DNA of 64,000 nt, taken from Malaya genurostris. Lineage: Eukaryota; Arthropoda; Insecta; Diptera; Culicidae. The number at the start of each line of letters is the position of its first letter. Position 1 is the stretch's first letter. A model generated the notes under the pieces. It was not told the origin of the DNA, searched no databases, and worked only from the letters and a program-made list of their open reading frames with translations. The stretch lies in assembly GCF_030247185.1 (NCBI RefSeq), contig NC_080572.1, forward strand, positions 210,829,435 through 210,893,434. The letters are read 5' to 3'. Position numbers and translations under genes: made by a program. Shown here one piece after another: positions 22,250 through 33,829 of the stretch.

Positions 22250-24165
22250 AGAAAAAATGCGACTTTTTACCTAATTTTATATATATAAAAAATAGGTATA
22301 GAATTCGCTCAAACTTTCGAAAAATTTTTCGAGGCCCGGAGGGCCAAATGACATATACCAATCGATTCAGCTCGACGAACTGAGCAAATGTCTGTGTGTG
22401 TGTGTGTGTCCGTATGTGTGTTGTCAACTAAGAGGTCGAGATCTCAGAGATGGCTGGACCGATTTTCATCAAACTAGTCGCAAATGGAAGGTCTCCCCGT
22501 CACCCAAAACGCTATTGAATGGTTTTGAGATCGGATGTTTACTTTTTGAGTTATACAAAGTTTTATGTCAAAATTTTCAGTTTTTTGACAGTATCTGTCA
22601 CAATTGACCTTGAAAACAGAATATGTTTTCAGACTTAGATTCCGCACGGTAATACCTATCCAACAAGCCATAGATTGTTAAAATCCGTCCATTTTTAACG
22701 GAGATATCGAAATTTTTCTGTAAGCGACTTTTCCCCCTATTCCAGCAGTAGGAGTTTTGAGCGCTGTATGACAAAGAAATGCTTGGGAGCAACGGAAAAC
22801 ACGATTTTTTATACTGTTACATACAATTGTTTCTAAGAACCAAAAGGATTGTGTACAGCATTCTTTTTCATGACATTTAGCCTCGGACCGATTTTGGCAC
22901 GGCTCGTTTTTGGCAACATAATCGTTCGAATATGACATATATAAACCAGATGATGGCAGAATTTTTTTTAATTATTTTGTTTTAAACTACTTACAGCAAT
23001 AAATGCTGGAACAACATAACATCCATATACCATTCGAATCAGTTCGTCGAGATCAGCAAATGCGTGTGTGACAAATAACTTCAATTAATTTTCTCGGAAA
23101 ATTTCTTTTCTACAAATTCAGATTCATACGAAAAGTCGTATGCTCCCAAACAAAGTTCCTGCATTATGTTTGGTTCCGACCTGTGTAACTCATTTTTCTT
23201 GAAGATGGCTGAACCGATCTAAGATGCAAATGAAATCTAAGAATCATCTAAGATTCAAATGAAAAGTTTCAAAGTTCTATAAAACATCTTGCTTTTCAGT
23301 CAGATCCAACTTCCGGTTTCGGGGATTGTATAAAAATGTCTATTCCACATAATTTAATCAGGTTTATCGGGTTAGCAGATTTGGATAGTCGATAAAAAAA
23401 TTAACTTTTTTCAGTTTTAGTGGTATTCAGTTGTCGATCAGAAGGCACCTAAAAATTTAATTCGTGCTATGATCTCTCAAAGATGTCTTAACTGATTTTC
23501 AAATGTTTTGAAACAAATGTAAAGTGTACAGCTACTCAGGTGAATTTATCTGACTTCGGCCATACCGCTTTTAGAATTCCGGTTCCAGTATAAAATCGTT
23601 TCTCAAAGCTCAATCGTTTTCTCAAAAAAAGCCTAATCAAATTTCAGAAACAAAAATTTTAATTAAAACAAACTTATATACAAAAATCAATTATTTTATC
23701 CAATTATGACTTCCGGTTCTCGAATTACATGATGATGAATTTTTAAAATTCAAACCGATATAGAAGATGACAATCCCGAAAAGCTTCAAAGTTGAACTCA
23801 AAACTGTTGTAATTTATTCGTCATATGGCCATACGAATCGGTTTGGGTTATGCTGGTTCCTGAATACCGGCTCTGGAAGTACCTTAAATTACCGTAAACT
23901 CTAAAGTGGAACTTACATATCATGGCATGTTTAATCGATTATCACACTTCTAGATTCAAATTCGATCCGATTTGCAGTTTCGACATTACAGAGTAATGAG
24001 TGATTAAAATCTCAAATTGTCGCTTAAAACGAGGGTCATTAAAATAATGTCATGAAAACTTAAACACCGAAGAATATTCATGCAAAAAACACATGCGGAT
24101 TGATAACAATAGGTATCATCTCACTGCTAGGTGGATTAAACACGTTTTTTAATTAGAATCTATCA
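22250..24165 (+). repeat. Host-repeat block
   Basis: Begins near 22270 with AGGCCCGGAGGGCC-type sequence at about 22332 and a (GT)n run at 22392-22410, continues through CAGAGATGGCTGGACCGATT, several monomers with ACTTCCGGTT phrases (23303, 23710), and ends CACTGCTAGGTGGATTAAAC at about 24145. The 22600-22930 part is a variant that resembles none of the other blocks closely. No gene. Confidence 0.7.
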
Positions 24166-24178
24166 GACTGTGAACCTA

Positions 24179-25363
24179 AAGACTGTCGCAGAAAGTATGG
24201 ACGCACTTTGATTTCGCTGCAAATAATTCACGAGTGTTAGATATTCAAATTTTATTCGATATACTGATAATAATAGACTACAACAACAGAATATTATTCT
24301 CAACATTTGCTACTTAGCCATTGTAGACTAGCTGACGCACCTTCTTGCGAACGTTCCTCATTAAATTCCGTACGGACTTCTTGGCGACAAGTTTTGACAC
24401 TGTTGAATGGTTTCGGCTGCCGAGACATGTTTCCTAAGATGTGCCTTCGTTAATGCCCAAAATTCCTCAATTGGTCGAAGTTGTGGGCAATTTGGTGGAT
24501 TCATGTCTTTTGGGACGAAAGTGACAAGAAGCAAGATCTGGCCAGAAGACAACAGGATCCTTGTGGCTTCGAATCATGGGTAGAAGTCTTTTTTATAAAC
24601 ATTCCTTGATGTATATTTCGCTGTACATTGAAGCAGTGGTGATGAAGGGTTTCGAAATCTTGCCGCAGCTACAAATTGCTTGCCAGACCATAGCTTTCTT
24701 ACCAAATTTTTCGACTTCAATCGATGTCTCGGACTGGTTTAACACCTGCGCTTCTCGCACCGTATAATATTGTGGTCCCGGCAAGGATTTGTAATCGAGT
24801 TTCACGTAGGTTTCGTCGTCCATGATTATGCAGTTCAAATTTTCAGCAAGAATCATGTTGAACAGCTTTGGAACCCTTGGCCTGATCGATGCTTCTTTTT
24901 TCGGACTACGTTTTGGTTGTTTCTGCTTCTTATAGGTTCGAAGATTCAAACGTTCTTTAGCACGAAGAATATTTGACTTCGAAGTGCCCACTTTTTTGGC
25001 CGCATCCCGAACTAAACCTCCTTCTTTTGCACGAACGCCTTCAGTATACGTTTATCCAACTGAGCAGGACCTTTTTTTCGACCCGTTTTCGGTTTATCCT
25101 CTAAGCTGTTATCCTCACCGAACTTCCTGCTTGCATTTCGCACGGCTTTTTCACTTACTCCTTCCATCTTTGCTATCTTTCTCAGTGACAGTCCGCGTTC
25201 TGTGCACAATTTGTGCACAATTTTTCGACGTTGTTCTGCTGAAAGTCAACGCATTTCGCAAAAAATTAATGAAAACGAATAAACAACATAAAAATTGACA
25301 GATTCTGAACCATTGCGAAATGGTAGCGGTTTTTGGTTGCGTCCATACTTTCTGGGCAGTCTT
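24179..25363 (-). mobile_element. Tc1/mariner DD37E element, copy 2 of the first subfamily
   Basis: Ends AAGACTGTCGCAGAAAGTAT and ATACTTTCTGGGCAGTCTT flanked by TA at 24177-24178 and 25364-25365; 1185 bp. It is the sister of 3092-4141 and keeps the region that copy lost. It lies directly after the host-repeat block and before repeat family 3. Confidence 0.92.
24361..25254 (-). pseudogene. DD37E transposase with several lesions
   Basis: From an ATG at 25254 the frame has a stop at codon 3 (TGA where the sister reads Gly), then the helix-turn-helix SLRKIAKMEGVSEKAVRN, a stop/frameshift near 25012, then GTSKSNILRAKERLN, the first Asp in CIIMDDETYVKLD, and KISKPFITTASMYSEIYIKE, followed by a TAA at 24593. 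After RSHKDPVVFWPDLA a deletion of about 47 bp between two TGTCAC-like sites shifts the frame. The Glu block CPQLRPIEEFWA is still readable in another frame. The C-terminus also has a 23-bp deletion. Useful for rebuilding the family's ancestral layout, but inactive. Confidence 0.88.
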
Positions 25364-25394
25364 TAAATTGATTACATTCACTTCTGATTTGCGT

Positions 25395-26200
25395 AATTAA
25401 CAGATAAGTAATTCTAGTTCTTTAGATAACATTCAGGGACTGATTTTGCATAATGTTCTCCAGCGTTGTCCACTTGTTGCTGTACTTTGCTCCAACGCAA
25501 ACGACTAGCAGCAGGATGACGCAATCGCTCTTGTTTAAAGCGAAATTCTCTCTGCTCATTTCCAATAGAAGAACTGCCGATTGATTCCATACTGAACCGA
25601 GTTTGAAGCTTTTTCACTAATGGGCGGTCTCAACGGCAACAAAAATAGAAACATATTTAATTTTGATGTCGATTATTTCATTTCAGATTTGCGCATTTCA
25701 GTGAAAAAAACAATCAAACGGATTTTATTTCTTGCCTTCAGAAGGGTCGAATTGTGGAATTTTCTATGATATTGAACATTGTTCGGAACATTTTTCTCGA
25801 ATACGAAGCAGTCAAATGCTGGCTTTATTCGCATTTGTTTAGTGTAAATTTTGCACTGCGAAAAGTGCACAAAGCTAAACAAACTATTCTCGATTTACAC
25901 TAAACTGATAATTTTTATTATGATTTGCAGCGAAGCAATCTTTATAGTTCTTTAGGTAACATTTGGAGCTATAAGATGGTCGGATTTTGCATAATACTGT
26001 ATAGCGTTGTCCACTTTTCGTTTTCTTTCACTCCAATGCAAACGACCAGCATCAGGAAGCGTCCTACAATTGATTCAATACTGAACTGAATTCTGATACT
26101 GGAACTAGAACTGATTGCTGGACCTAGACCTACCGGACTGATACACTTGCTTTGCTTCCTGCTCAGTCAACTGCGCAGGCTAGACTGAACGAAATATATG
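25395..26200 (+). repeat. Repeat family 3, two diverged units
   Basis: Units at about 25415-25900 and 25935-26110 share TAGTTCTTTAG, GATTTTGCATAAT, GCGTTGTCCACTT and CAACGCAAACGAC with each other and with 27480-27960. The first unit also has CTTTTTCACTAATGGGCGG and AACATTGTTCGGAACATTTT, repeated at about 27718 and 27890. No protein is encoded. Confidence 0.7.
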
Positions 26201-26388
26201 AAGTGTTAACCTGTTATACCTACTCAGGTATAAGAAAGGCGTCATGAGTTTTCTTATTTGATACTCGTTGATACCAAACTTATACACAATACACTTATGC
26301 TAACGCAATCCTCGAATCTTTTTTTATATTCAGTTGTCGGTATGGCCATTAGAGACATATGCGATTTTACCATAATCTCATCTCGGGT

Positions 26389-26688
26389 CACTATCTTTAC
26401 GTTTCGTCTTAGACTCGTCAGTGCAGAGCAGTTTAAATTGAACTGCTTACTGCGAACTTAAACAGTTCAATTTGACCTGCTAAGCAGACGTAAAGTTATT
26501 ACTATTTGCAACGCACTTGTAATAAGCACAGAAGTGCTAAGTCTTTCCTGACGTGCCGAACGAAAACAAGTTTTGAGTAACACTGGCCGGTTCAGATGGT
26601 TCAAATTTAACTGTTTAAGTTTGCAGTAAGCAGTTCAATTTGAACTGCTCTGCACTGACGAGTCTAAGGCGAAACGTAAAGATAGTGA
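26389..26688. repeat. 300-bp element with about 85-bp inverted ends
   Basis: Left arm from CACTATCTTTACGTTTCG through CTCGTCAGTGCAGAGCAG and AATTGAACTGCTTACTGC; right arm is its reverse complement ending CGAAACGTAAAGATAGTG. The spacer is about 125 bp. Layout fits a MITE. A related phrase (ACATCAGTGCTGTCGCAGTT) is seen at about 37626-37645. No clear target duplication was found. Confidence 0.75.
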
Positions 26689-26699
26689 AATTGATTATG

Positions 26700-27430
26700 T
26701 GCCCTAGCACAAAATAAGGTTAATCCCTAAATGATCATCTCGGGTGTTGAAACGCATTCCACGGAGCGGTTTCTCGAGTCGAAGGAATAGGGAAAAGTCG
26801 CAGGGAGACAAATCAGGTGAATTCGGTGGTTACTGAATGGTATTCGTTTCGTTTTTAGCCAAATGTTCACGGATAACGATAGCATTGTGTGACGTTTTAT
26901 AACGCTCAAATAATACCCCTTGTTGACGGTCTGGTCTTGTGGAAGAAATTCATGATACACAACACCCATGTAACCAACGAAAACTGTGAGCATCGCTTTC
27001 TTTTTCAACTCTCTCATCATCATTCACAGATTAATTTGTGCAATGTCGTCGCACCAATGAAATGTTGTTGCAAACCCAATTCTATTTTGAAAAATGTACA
27101 GAATGGAGCACACGCACAATCGCAGATGTACTCAACACCGCGTAACTTTTACAAATGTCCAGGTATCTAGCTGAAAATCTGATAAAATATCAATGACAGA
27201 TGTGACAATCCAAAAAAACAGGCGGATGGGTAATGTCAGAGAGATCACTGGATGTCGTCAATACGAAAAGAACTGACATGTTCCTTAACACTTCCGAATA
27301 TCAATTGTATGAATTATGCAAGCAATCTCCTTTTTCACATTTTTCGCAAAAACAAAGAAGGCTTCAGTTGATCTCGATTACTGTGAATTTCATACAGCGA
27401 AAAGTGCACAAATCTAATCAAACTGTTCTT
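26700..27430. other. Non-coding; includes a dispersed 55-bp block
   Basis: 27210-27285 carries GGCGGATGGGTAATGTCAGA and ACGAAAAGAACTGACATG, the block also seen at 12741, 43346 and 59010. The opposing short frames at 26727-27023 and 26889-27170 have no recognisable product. Confidence 0.45.
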
Positions 27431-27960
27431 GATTTGCACTAAATTAAGGATAATTACCTTCGATTTGCGAACAACAAATCCTAATAGTTCTTTAGAAAAC
27501 TTTTAGAGCCATCAGAACGGCTGATTTTGTGTAATGCTTTCCACCGTTGTTTTTTCACCAATGCTAATGACTGGCAGCTGTGACGTAATCGCTCTTGTCG
27601 AAAGCGAAACTAGCTGTGCAGACGACACAAAATACATCTGCTCGCAGTGGCGATAGAATCCAAACTGATTCAATTTTTGTTAAGAGGTTTCTTTTTATGT
27701 GATTTCGTTTGTAGCTTTTTCACTAATGGGCGGTTCTAATGGCTATTAAAATAGCCGCATACAGAATTTTAATGTCGATTATTTCATTTCGGATTTGCAT
27801 TTCATTGAAAGAAACTATCAGGGTGCTGTACGGGATTCATTCCTGCCATTCAGAAGGACCAAATTGTGGAACTCACTACGATATTAAACACTGTTCGGAA
27901 CATTTTCCTCGAACGATTTGTTGTACAGCAGCAGATATTTTGTTCTCTTCCTCTGAACGC
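27431..27960 (+). repeat. Repeat family 3, third unit
   Basis: Shares TAGTTCTTTAG, AATGGGCGGT, GATGTCGATTATTTCATTTC-like and CTGTTCGGAACATTTTCCTC with the units at 25395-26200. It lies about 1.5 kb further on, with an inverted-repeat MITE in between. Confidence 0.65.
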
Positions 27961-28519
27961 GTTCTGATTGGCTGGTGTTGACATGGGTCTAATGAGACAT
28001 TTTTTTCAATAGTGTACTATTGAAATACTTCAATGTTGTTGCTATACACGTTTAAATTGAAAAGTTTCGATCCTATTGGTAGTTAGATTATATAAATCCT
28101 TTCACAGATCACTGAGCTATGAGCTTGTAAAATACGAGAAAGGCAAATGCGCCTTATGAATTATTCTCTTTGATACTCGTTTATACCAAACATTTCAGAA
28201 AAGTTTAATTTTGAATTATTTGAGATTATGTCACAAAACTGTAAATTTTATCATAAAATTGTGATCATATTTCCGATGGCATGTAGCAAAAATTATGTTG
28301 ATTCGTTAGATACAACAATAGATATTCACGATCAAAAACTTGTCACTCTCTCAGAGGGTAACTTTTGAAAAGGCACCCCATAGTAAAGTAAGTCGTATTC
28401 ACGACAAAACTAATCCGGGAACTTGTTGATCAAACTAGTATCACGGATAAACACGTTGATTTAAACTTGTTAACTTTTTATATCATAATGCGATAGAATA
28501 CCCAAAACTCCGAAGAATT
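27961..28519. other. Non-coding, fragments of dispersed repeats
   Basis: 28130-28190 (GAGAAAGGCAAATGCGCC, TTTGATACTCGTTTATACC) resembles 26225-26285. 28360-28410 resembles 20650-20710. No gene. Confidence 0.4.
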
Positions 28520-28915
28520 ATTTTACTTGGCATGGCTTCATATAGTTATGGTCGGAAATATACGAGAAAAAATGTCTGCGAATGCGGTTGCTACCATTTA
28601 TCAGAAGTCACGATTACTCAAGCTCTGTTTTGGGCTTTTGTCACTATGAGAAATCCATCCTGGGATATACGGTACATGAGGTCAAATAAGTACCAAAAAC
28701 AGCCAATCCATCAAACTGTCCACAACTTCGGCCAATAGAAAAGTACTGGGTTTGAGTTTAAGCGAAAATTCTTCGAAACTAGGAAGAAGGCAAATGGTAC
28801 CGATGATTAGAAGAGAAGATAGAGAGTTGTCATCGCTGGTGTACGGAACCTAATGGCGGGTCTACCATAAAGAGTTTGAGAATTTCACCGAAAAAAAGGA
28901 TTAACATCTTAATCA
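28520..28915 (+). pseudogene. Tc1/mariner transposase C-terminal relic
   Basis: A frame at about 28690-28756 reads VPKTANPSNCPQLRPIEKYWV then a stop, the block around the third catalytic residue (Glu). About 28835-28900 gives VRNLMAGLP and a basic end like the C-terminus of DD37E transposases. The 5' half is not recognisable. It ends next to the mariner at 28931. Confidence 0.65.
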
Positions 28916-28930
28916 ACTGTTTGTAATGTA

Positions 28931-29883
28931 CCTTATGATAAAAACAGAACCGGAATTTTCATTTTAAAATTCCCGCGCTTGTCCAATCAGTAAACTTTTA
29001 TTCTCTCAACGTTGGCAACACTTTTATACACATTCTGTCAAATTTCGACGCATATCGTACGATTAGTTTTTGTTTGGCGTCTATACAAAGAAGTTGAAAA
29101 ATTTTCGTGTGGCGATTTTTATAATGGATGAAAATTTAGAACAACGTGCGTGCATCAAATTTTGTGTTGCAAATGAATTTAAGTGTTCCGAAACGTTGAA
29201 AATGTTAGAAAAGGCCTTTCGTGAATCGTGTCTAGGAAAAACACAGGCATACGAGTGGTATAAACGCTTCAAAGGTGGTCGTACAAGCTTGGATCATGAT
29301 GAAATCCCTGGCCGCCCAACAACATCTGTTACTGAAGAAAACATTGAATCGGCGAAGCAAATCGTGTTGCAAAATCGTTCTGTACCGATAAGAGAGATTG
29401 CTGTGTTGTTGGGCATCTCTTATGGATCAGCCGAACACATTTTAACTGATGTTTTGGGTTTGAAACGCGTCGCTTCTCGGCTGATGCCAAAAAAGCTGAA
29501 TTTCATTCAAAAACAGCGTTGTGTTGATGTGGCCAAAGAGATGATTTCCAACGCAGATAATGACCCCACACTCATCGAATTCATCATAACTGGTGATGAG
29601 GTGTGGATCTATGAATATGACGTCGAAACCGCACAACAATCGACCGAATGGCGCTTCGAAGGCGAGCCGTTGTTCTAAATTTTCATCCATTATAAAAATC
29701 GCCACACTATAATTTTTCAACTTCTTTGTATAGACGCCAAACAAAAACTAATCGTACGATATGCGTCAAAATTTGACAGAATGTGTATAAAAGTGTTGCC
29801 AACGTTGAGAGAATAAAAGTTTACCGATTGGATAAGCGCGGGAATTTTAAAATGAAAATTCCGGTTCTTTTTTGATCATAAGG
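28931..29883 (+). mobile_element. Mariner derivative with 216-bp inverted arms
   Basis: Left arm 28931-29146 and right arm 29668-29883 are inverted copies with only a few mismatches by eye, from CCTTATGAT through GTTGGCAACACTTTTATACA to ATGGATGAAAATTTAGAACA. Ordinary mariners have inverted ends of about 30 bp. Here the right end is a copy of the left end including the transposase start codon, and the 3' half of the gene is gone. TA precedes the left end; the right side has TC, probably mutated. Confidence 0.88.
29124..29678 (+). pseudogene. Mariner transposase, 3'-truncated
   Basis: From the ATG at 29124 the frame stays open for 184 codons: two helix-turn-helix regions (residues about 10-50 with AYEWYKRFKGGRTSL, and about 70-105 with VPIREIAVLLGISYGSAEHI) followed by the first catalytic Asp in IITGDEVWIYEYD. 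Mariner transposases are about 345 residues; the second and third acidic residues are missing because the sequence turns into the inverted right arm just after EWRFEGEP. The remaining protein could still bind element ends, which is the form of a possible repressor (inference). Confidence 0.88.
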
Positions 29884-31739
29884 TCACACACACAACTATT
29901 TTATTCTGAAATAAACAACCGGTTTTGTTAAATCAAGTGTAATTTTTTCTGAAACTATTTTTTTGGTGTCCGAAATTAAATGTGGACAGGCTTTACACTG
30001 AAGCACGGGTTGCGAGGTTGACATCGTGATGTTTATATGCTGACTTTACTTCATTTATTGAAATATTTTCAAATGACAAACTTCGTTTGATCTGCTACTC
30101 TATGGAATGGTTCGTAGTTTTCGTAGGGTGAATCGTAAACGCTTTATCAGAAATTGTATTGACTTAAAAAATGTTCGGCAGATTATTTTTCGGTGTCGTT
30201 TATCATTTGTATATACGATAAATACGATGGGTTTATGGCGAAAATTGTTATATGTAATATTTTACCCCATACGGTGCAACTTCTCATAGATTCGCAAACA
30301 GCAAATGAATTGACCCTGAACCTAGTTGATAGTCTAGATAATTTATCTATTTGCAACCACTCTATCGGAGAAATGAGTACTATCCTTCCTGATCCACACA
30401 CTTTGTAGAAAAACCCCACCGCTTGTTTCATTCGAATTTTAATTTTCAAAATAGCTTTTAAATAATTCACCCGCACTTTCCGGGATGAAAGGGTCACATT
30501 TCGGAAAACAGAGCAAACCTCACCAACAAACGGTTTGTCCTATATATTTTACGAGACGTTGCTACCGGGATGCCGGGAAATATGTGTTACGGGGCCTGAA
30601 TGTACGTACACATGCCGTAAGCCGCAAAACGGTGTAGATTCCGAGCGTTTTAGTATTCAAAGCCAAACAATGTGGGGTTGTAGAGGGTTATGGTAAAAGA
30701 GAGAAAAAAAAACATACGGCCAGGTTCATCGTACCACGACCAGGACCAAAACCAGGACCGGCCTAGCAGTGGCGTTAATAGCTGCAGCATTCGCACCAGA
30801 CTGGAACAAATCTGGCACATACCTGAGCTTGACGCTTTTGAGGGCACCGAAAGGAAACCCGAACTCTAATTTCGATGTGTGTTTATTATCCCAGTAGAAG
30901 GGATAATGGCGGTGGCCTAGTCTGAAAGTAAAACTTGACATAATGTTGAAGGTACACGAGAGGCAGCGAAAAAAAAAGAAATTAATAATGTATGTCATTT
31001 GCGTGACCGAGGCTGGAAGATTTCATGCTGTGTTGATCTGAACAACTATCAAGTTGAGCGTTTCGTATTTTTAGTTTGGTTGGTCTCAATTGTGTAAAGC
31101 AAAGCGACGAGCAAATACAGAGTGCATATTAAATGAATCTTTCAAAAGCTTCATAAAAACTTCAAATAGTCAATATTAGGGTATCCAAATCGTCGCTGTC
31201 ACTCGTTTTGCTTAAGTTGTTCTCTTTTTCGAGTTTATTCAAAAGTCTAGCTGTCAAACTCGAAAGTAAACCGAGTGTGTCTGATCATAATATTTTTTTT
31301 AGAAACCATTAATCAACCGATTACAGCAGGCCCGTAATCAAAAATCAAATCAAAAATAAATATTGAATGAAGCTTCGTTTTATATTTCAGTATAAGGATG
31401 AATATGCTTGATCAAAATTGTAACCTGTAATGAAGAAGCATTTAAAAAAATCAAATATATTTCCGTGTTGTGAACCAGACATATTCGAGGGACATAAAAG
31501 ATACATATTGGCTTTAATTTTATTGTATGGACAATGTGTTCTGATACAATGTTGAGACTTCAACTTCGATTTCAACAGCCTTTTGAGAGAATTTATATTT
31601 CAAGCTAATAAGTCTTTTCCAAGATTATTACTAAATCAGTCCGTTTTTAAGGTCAGCGCAAAATCAGTCTTTTTCAAGAATTGTTCAAACTGTGAGTCTA
31701 TTCCAAGACTAATTTAGCCTAACTGATTTAAATACTTCG
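29884..31739. other. 1.9-kb stretch with no recognised gene
   Basis: Frames at 30107-30289, 30193-30408 (plus), 30183-30497 and 30726-30998 (minus) have no domain I recognise. 30700-30800 is locally GC-richer with CCAGGACC repeats. No terminal repeats were matched to other parts of the window. Confidence 0.45.
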
Positions 31740-31866
31740 AAAAATGCCTTCGACCTTTCATTTGATTCTGTCAAAATCGGTTCAGCCATCCCCGAGAAAA
31801 CCTAGTGAGATTATTTGACACATACACACGCATTGACAAAAACACACACACACACACACACACACA
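31740..31866 (-). repeat. Host repeat, left of the LINE, ending in (AC)n
   Basis: On the minus strand: GGGGATGGCTGAACCGATTT, AAATGAAAGGTCGAAGGC, preceded by a GT-run. The (AC)n tract at about 31838-31866 is the normal simple repeat of this family and the target of the LINE that follows. Confidence 0.8.
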
Positions 31867-32500
31867 GGGGGCAGCAGGGACTTTGTCCAAGGGCTTGACG
31901 ACCCCTCCCTCGGCAACTGTGAGTTGTGGGGCTTGTCTAGGATGTGGTGGAGTTTGGCAGTGGGCTCTGTTGAACTTCTATAAAAAGCTGCATGTGTCCG
32001 CAGGCAAGCCCTTCCTAAGCGACCGTGTGCCGCTTAAAGCACACAAGCCCTGCGGGAGTGCCCATCGGCACATCAGGATTAATATCAGTGAAATCCTGAT
32101 TATGGTATACTGGTCACGGCGAACATCAACGGACAGGATTTTCTGGTTTATGGATAGGATATGACGACTTTGGGCTGACAGTCGTGCTGTTCTGCTCCCT
32201 CAGTAAGGAAGGGTGATATCGACTTCAAATGGCGAGTAGGATAACAGTACGGCTGCCTCCGTCCCGGTAAAACCGTGGCAGGCCTTCGGATACGTTCGAT
32301 ACCCGTACATCAAACTTGATGAGTACTAGGCTCGGATGTAATATTCCCGACTTACGCCGATCCGGCTCTGAACACGGTTCTCATGAGGGGCCGTGTCAAC
32401 CCTAGCATGGCCTCACTGCTTGCATAGATAACCATGGGATCACAGAAGTCAACTAGTTACTTCGGGTGGAGATAGCGGTCCGAAGGGGGGACCCTGGAAA

Positions 32501-33829
32501 ATGGAAGAGAGCACTAACCAAAAGGAAGTTGGAACGATGAATCCGTTCGCCAAAGGCGGTTTATCGAGATCTCCGCCCCTGCAAAACCAACATGGGCACC
32601 AGTCTCGTGATAAGGAGCAACAGAAGTTGCAGCAGCTATCACAGCAGCAGCCGCAACAGCAGCAGCAACAGATGCACCAGCCAAAGCAGAATGTGTTGAA
32701 CATAACAATGCAGAAGCCGAGAGTACTAGAAGCGAAAAGTTTAGTGGACGAGCTCCATAGTTTCGTGGACGCATGGAACAACATCCACAAAGAAATTAAA
32801 GAGATGGTCCACAGAATTCGGAAGGCGGTAGTATCGGCCGTCAAAGAGTACGAAACGATAGTAGAACGAGCAAACACAGCGGAACTTACATTAACATCCG
32901 CTAAAGTTGCCGCTATCACGAGTTCTCTGAAGCAGGGAGGCACCAGTGCAGCTCCGGTGAGCTCAACGAAACAAGGGAAAGAGGGGGTTGCTGGGGTGGA
33001 TAATGTCTCTGTTTCTATTACTCCGAAGAGGCCAAGAACATCTCCAGGAGACGAGAGACCAGGCGGTTCCAAGAGACCTATACGCCTAGACGAGGACTCC
33101 TCTGAGGAGGCGGCTGAGCAAAAGGAAGGATGGAATACTGTTGCTGGCCGGAAAATAGAGAGAAAAAAGAGTCAGCAAAAGCGAAAGGAGCGGAGAAAAT
33201 TGGAGCAGAAGGGGAAAGAAAAGTTTGTGCCTCGTCAAAGGACACCAAAAGGGGACGCAGTTCTCGTCAAGGCTAACGAGACTATGACGTACGCAGCAAT
33301 CCTCAAGAAGGTCAGAGAGGACCCGGAGCTGAAGAATCTCGGTGAGAACGTGGTGAGAGCAAGGCGCACGCAAAAAGGAGAAATGCTTTTCGAGTTGAAA
33401 AAGGACCCTACGGTCGACAGCTCGACCATGAAGGAGCTCTTGGGTAAATCATTGGGTGAAGGAGCGGAAGTGAAAGCTTTATGCCCGGAAACGATGATTA
33501 TTTGCAAGGACCTAGATGAGGTCACCTCAGCAGAGGAGCTAAGCGGTGCACTTAAGACACAGTGCAACCTGGGCTACGTGCAAATTATGATCCGTCTAAG
33601 GAAAGCATATAGTGGCACACAGACCGCGTTGATTCGTCTACCAACAATTGCTGCTAACAAGGCATTGGAGGTAGGTAAAATAACGATCGGATGGTCGCGG
33701 TGTCTACTGAGAGCTGTACCGCGAGTGGAAAAGAGAGCGGAAAGATGCTTCAAGTGCTTGGACTTTGGACATCGAGCAGGAGCTTGTAAAGGCCCAACAT
33801 GTTCCGAACTGTGTTACAGAAGTGCTTGA
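32501..33829 (+). CDS. LINE ORF1 (gag-like), C-terminus truncated
   Basis: 442 residues, open throughout. A Gln-rich tract lies at about residues 40-62, a charged and likely helical region at 75-130, a basic Lys/Arg-Glu region at about 205-245, and one CX2CX4HX4C zinc knuckle at residues 416-429 (CFKCLDFGHRAGAC). R1-type ORF1 proteins normally have three knuckles. Here the frame runs into ORF2 sequence right after the first and stops. The role in the family is binding the LINE RNA. The codon use and GC content are clearly higher than in surrounding DNA. The ATG at 32501 lies just after the 5' UTR and is the first long start. Product function is doubtful because of the truncation. Confidence 0.85.
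   Translation: MEESTNQKEVGTMNPFAKGGLSRSPPLQNQHGHQSRDKEQQKLQQLSQQQPQQQQQQMHQPKQNVLNITMQKPRVLEAKSLVDELHSFVDAWNNIHKEIKEMVHRIRKAVVSAVKEYETIVERANTAELTLTSAKVAAITSSLKQGGTSAAPVSSTKQGKEGVAGVDNVSVSITPKRPRTSPGDERPGGSKRPIRLDEDSSEEAAEQKEGWNTVAGRKIERKKSQQKRKERRKLEQKGKEKFVPRQRTPKGDAVLVKANETMTYAAILKKVREDPELKNLGENVVRARRTQKGEMLFELKKDPTVDSSTMKELLGKSLGEGAEVKALCPETMIICKDLDEVTSAEELSGALKTQCNLGYVQIMIRLRKAYSGTQTALIRLPTIAANKALEVGKITIGWSRCLLRAVPRVEKRAERCFKCLDFGHRAGACKGPTCSELCYRSA

Noticed and set aside
29442..29744. A second mariner transposase on the minus strand
   Set aside because: Only the first 26 or so codons match because the right arm is an inverted copy of the 5' end; the rest is antisense of the plus-strand gene.
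32449..33072. 207-codon minus-strand frame opposite LINE ORF1
   Set aside because: It is the antisense shadow of the Gln-rich ORF1; the Cys-rich run comes from complementing CAG repeats.
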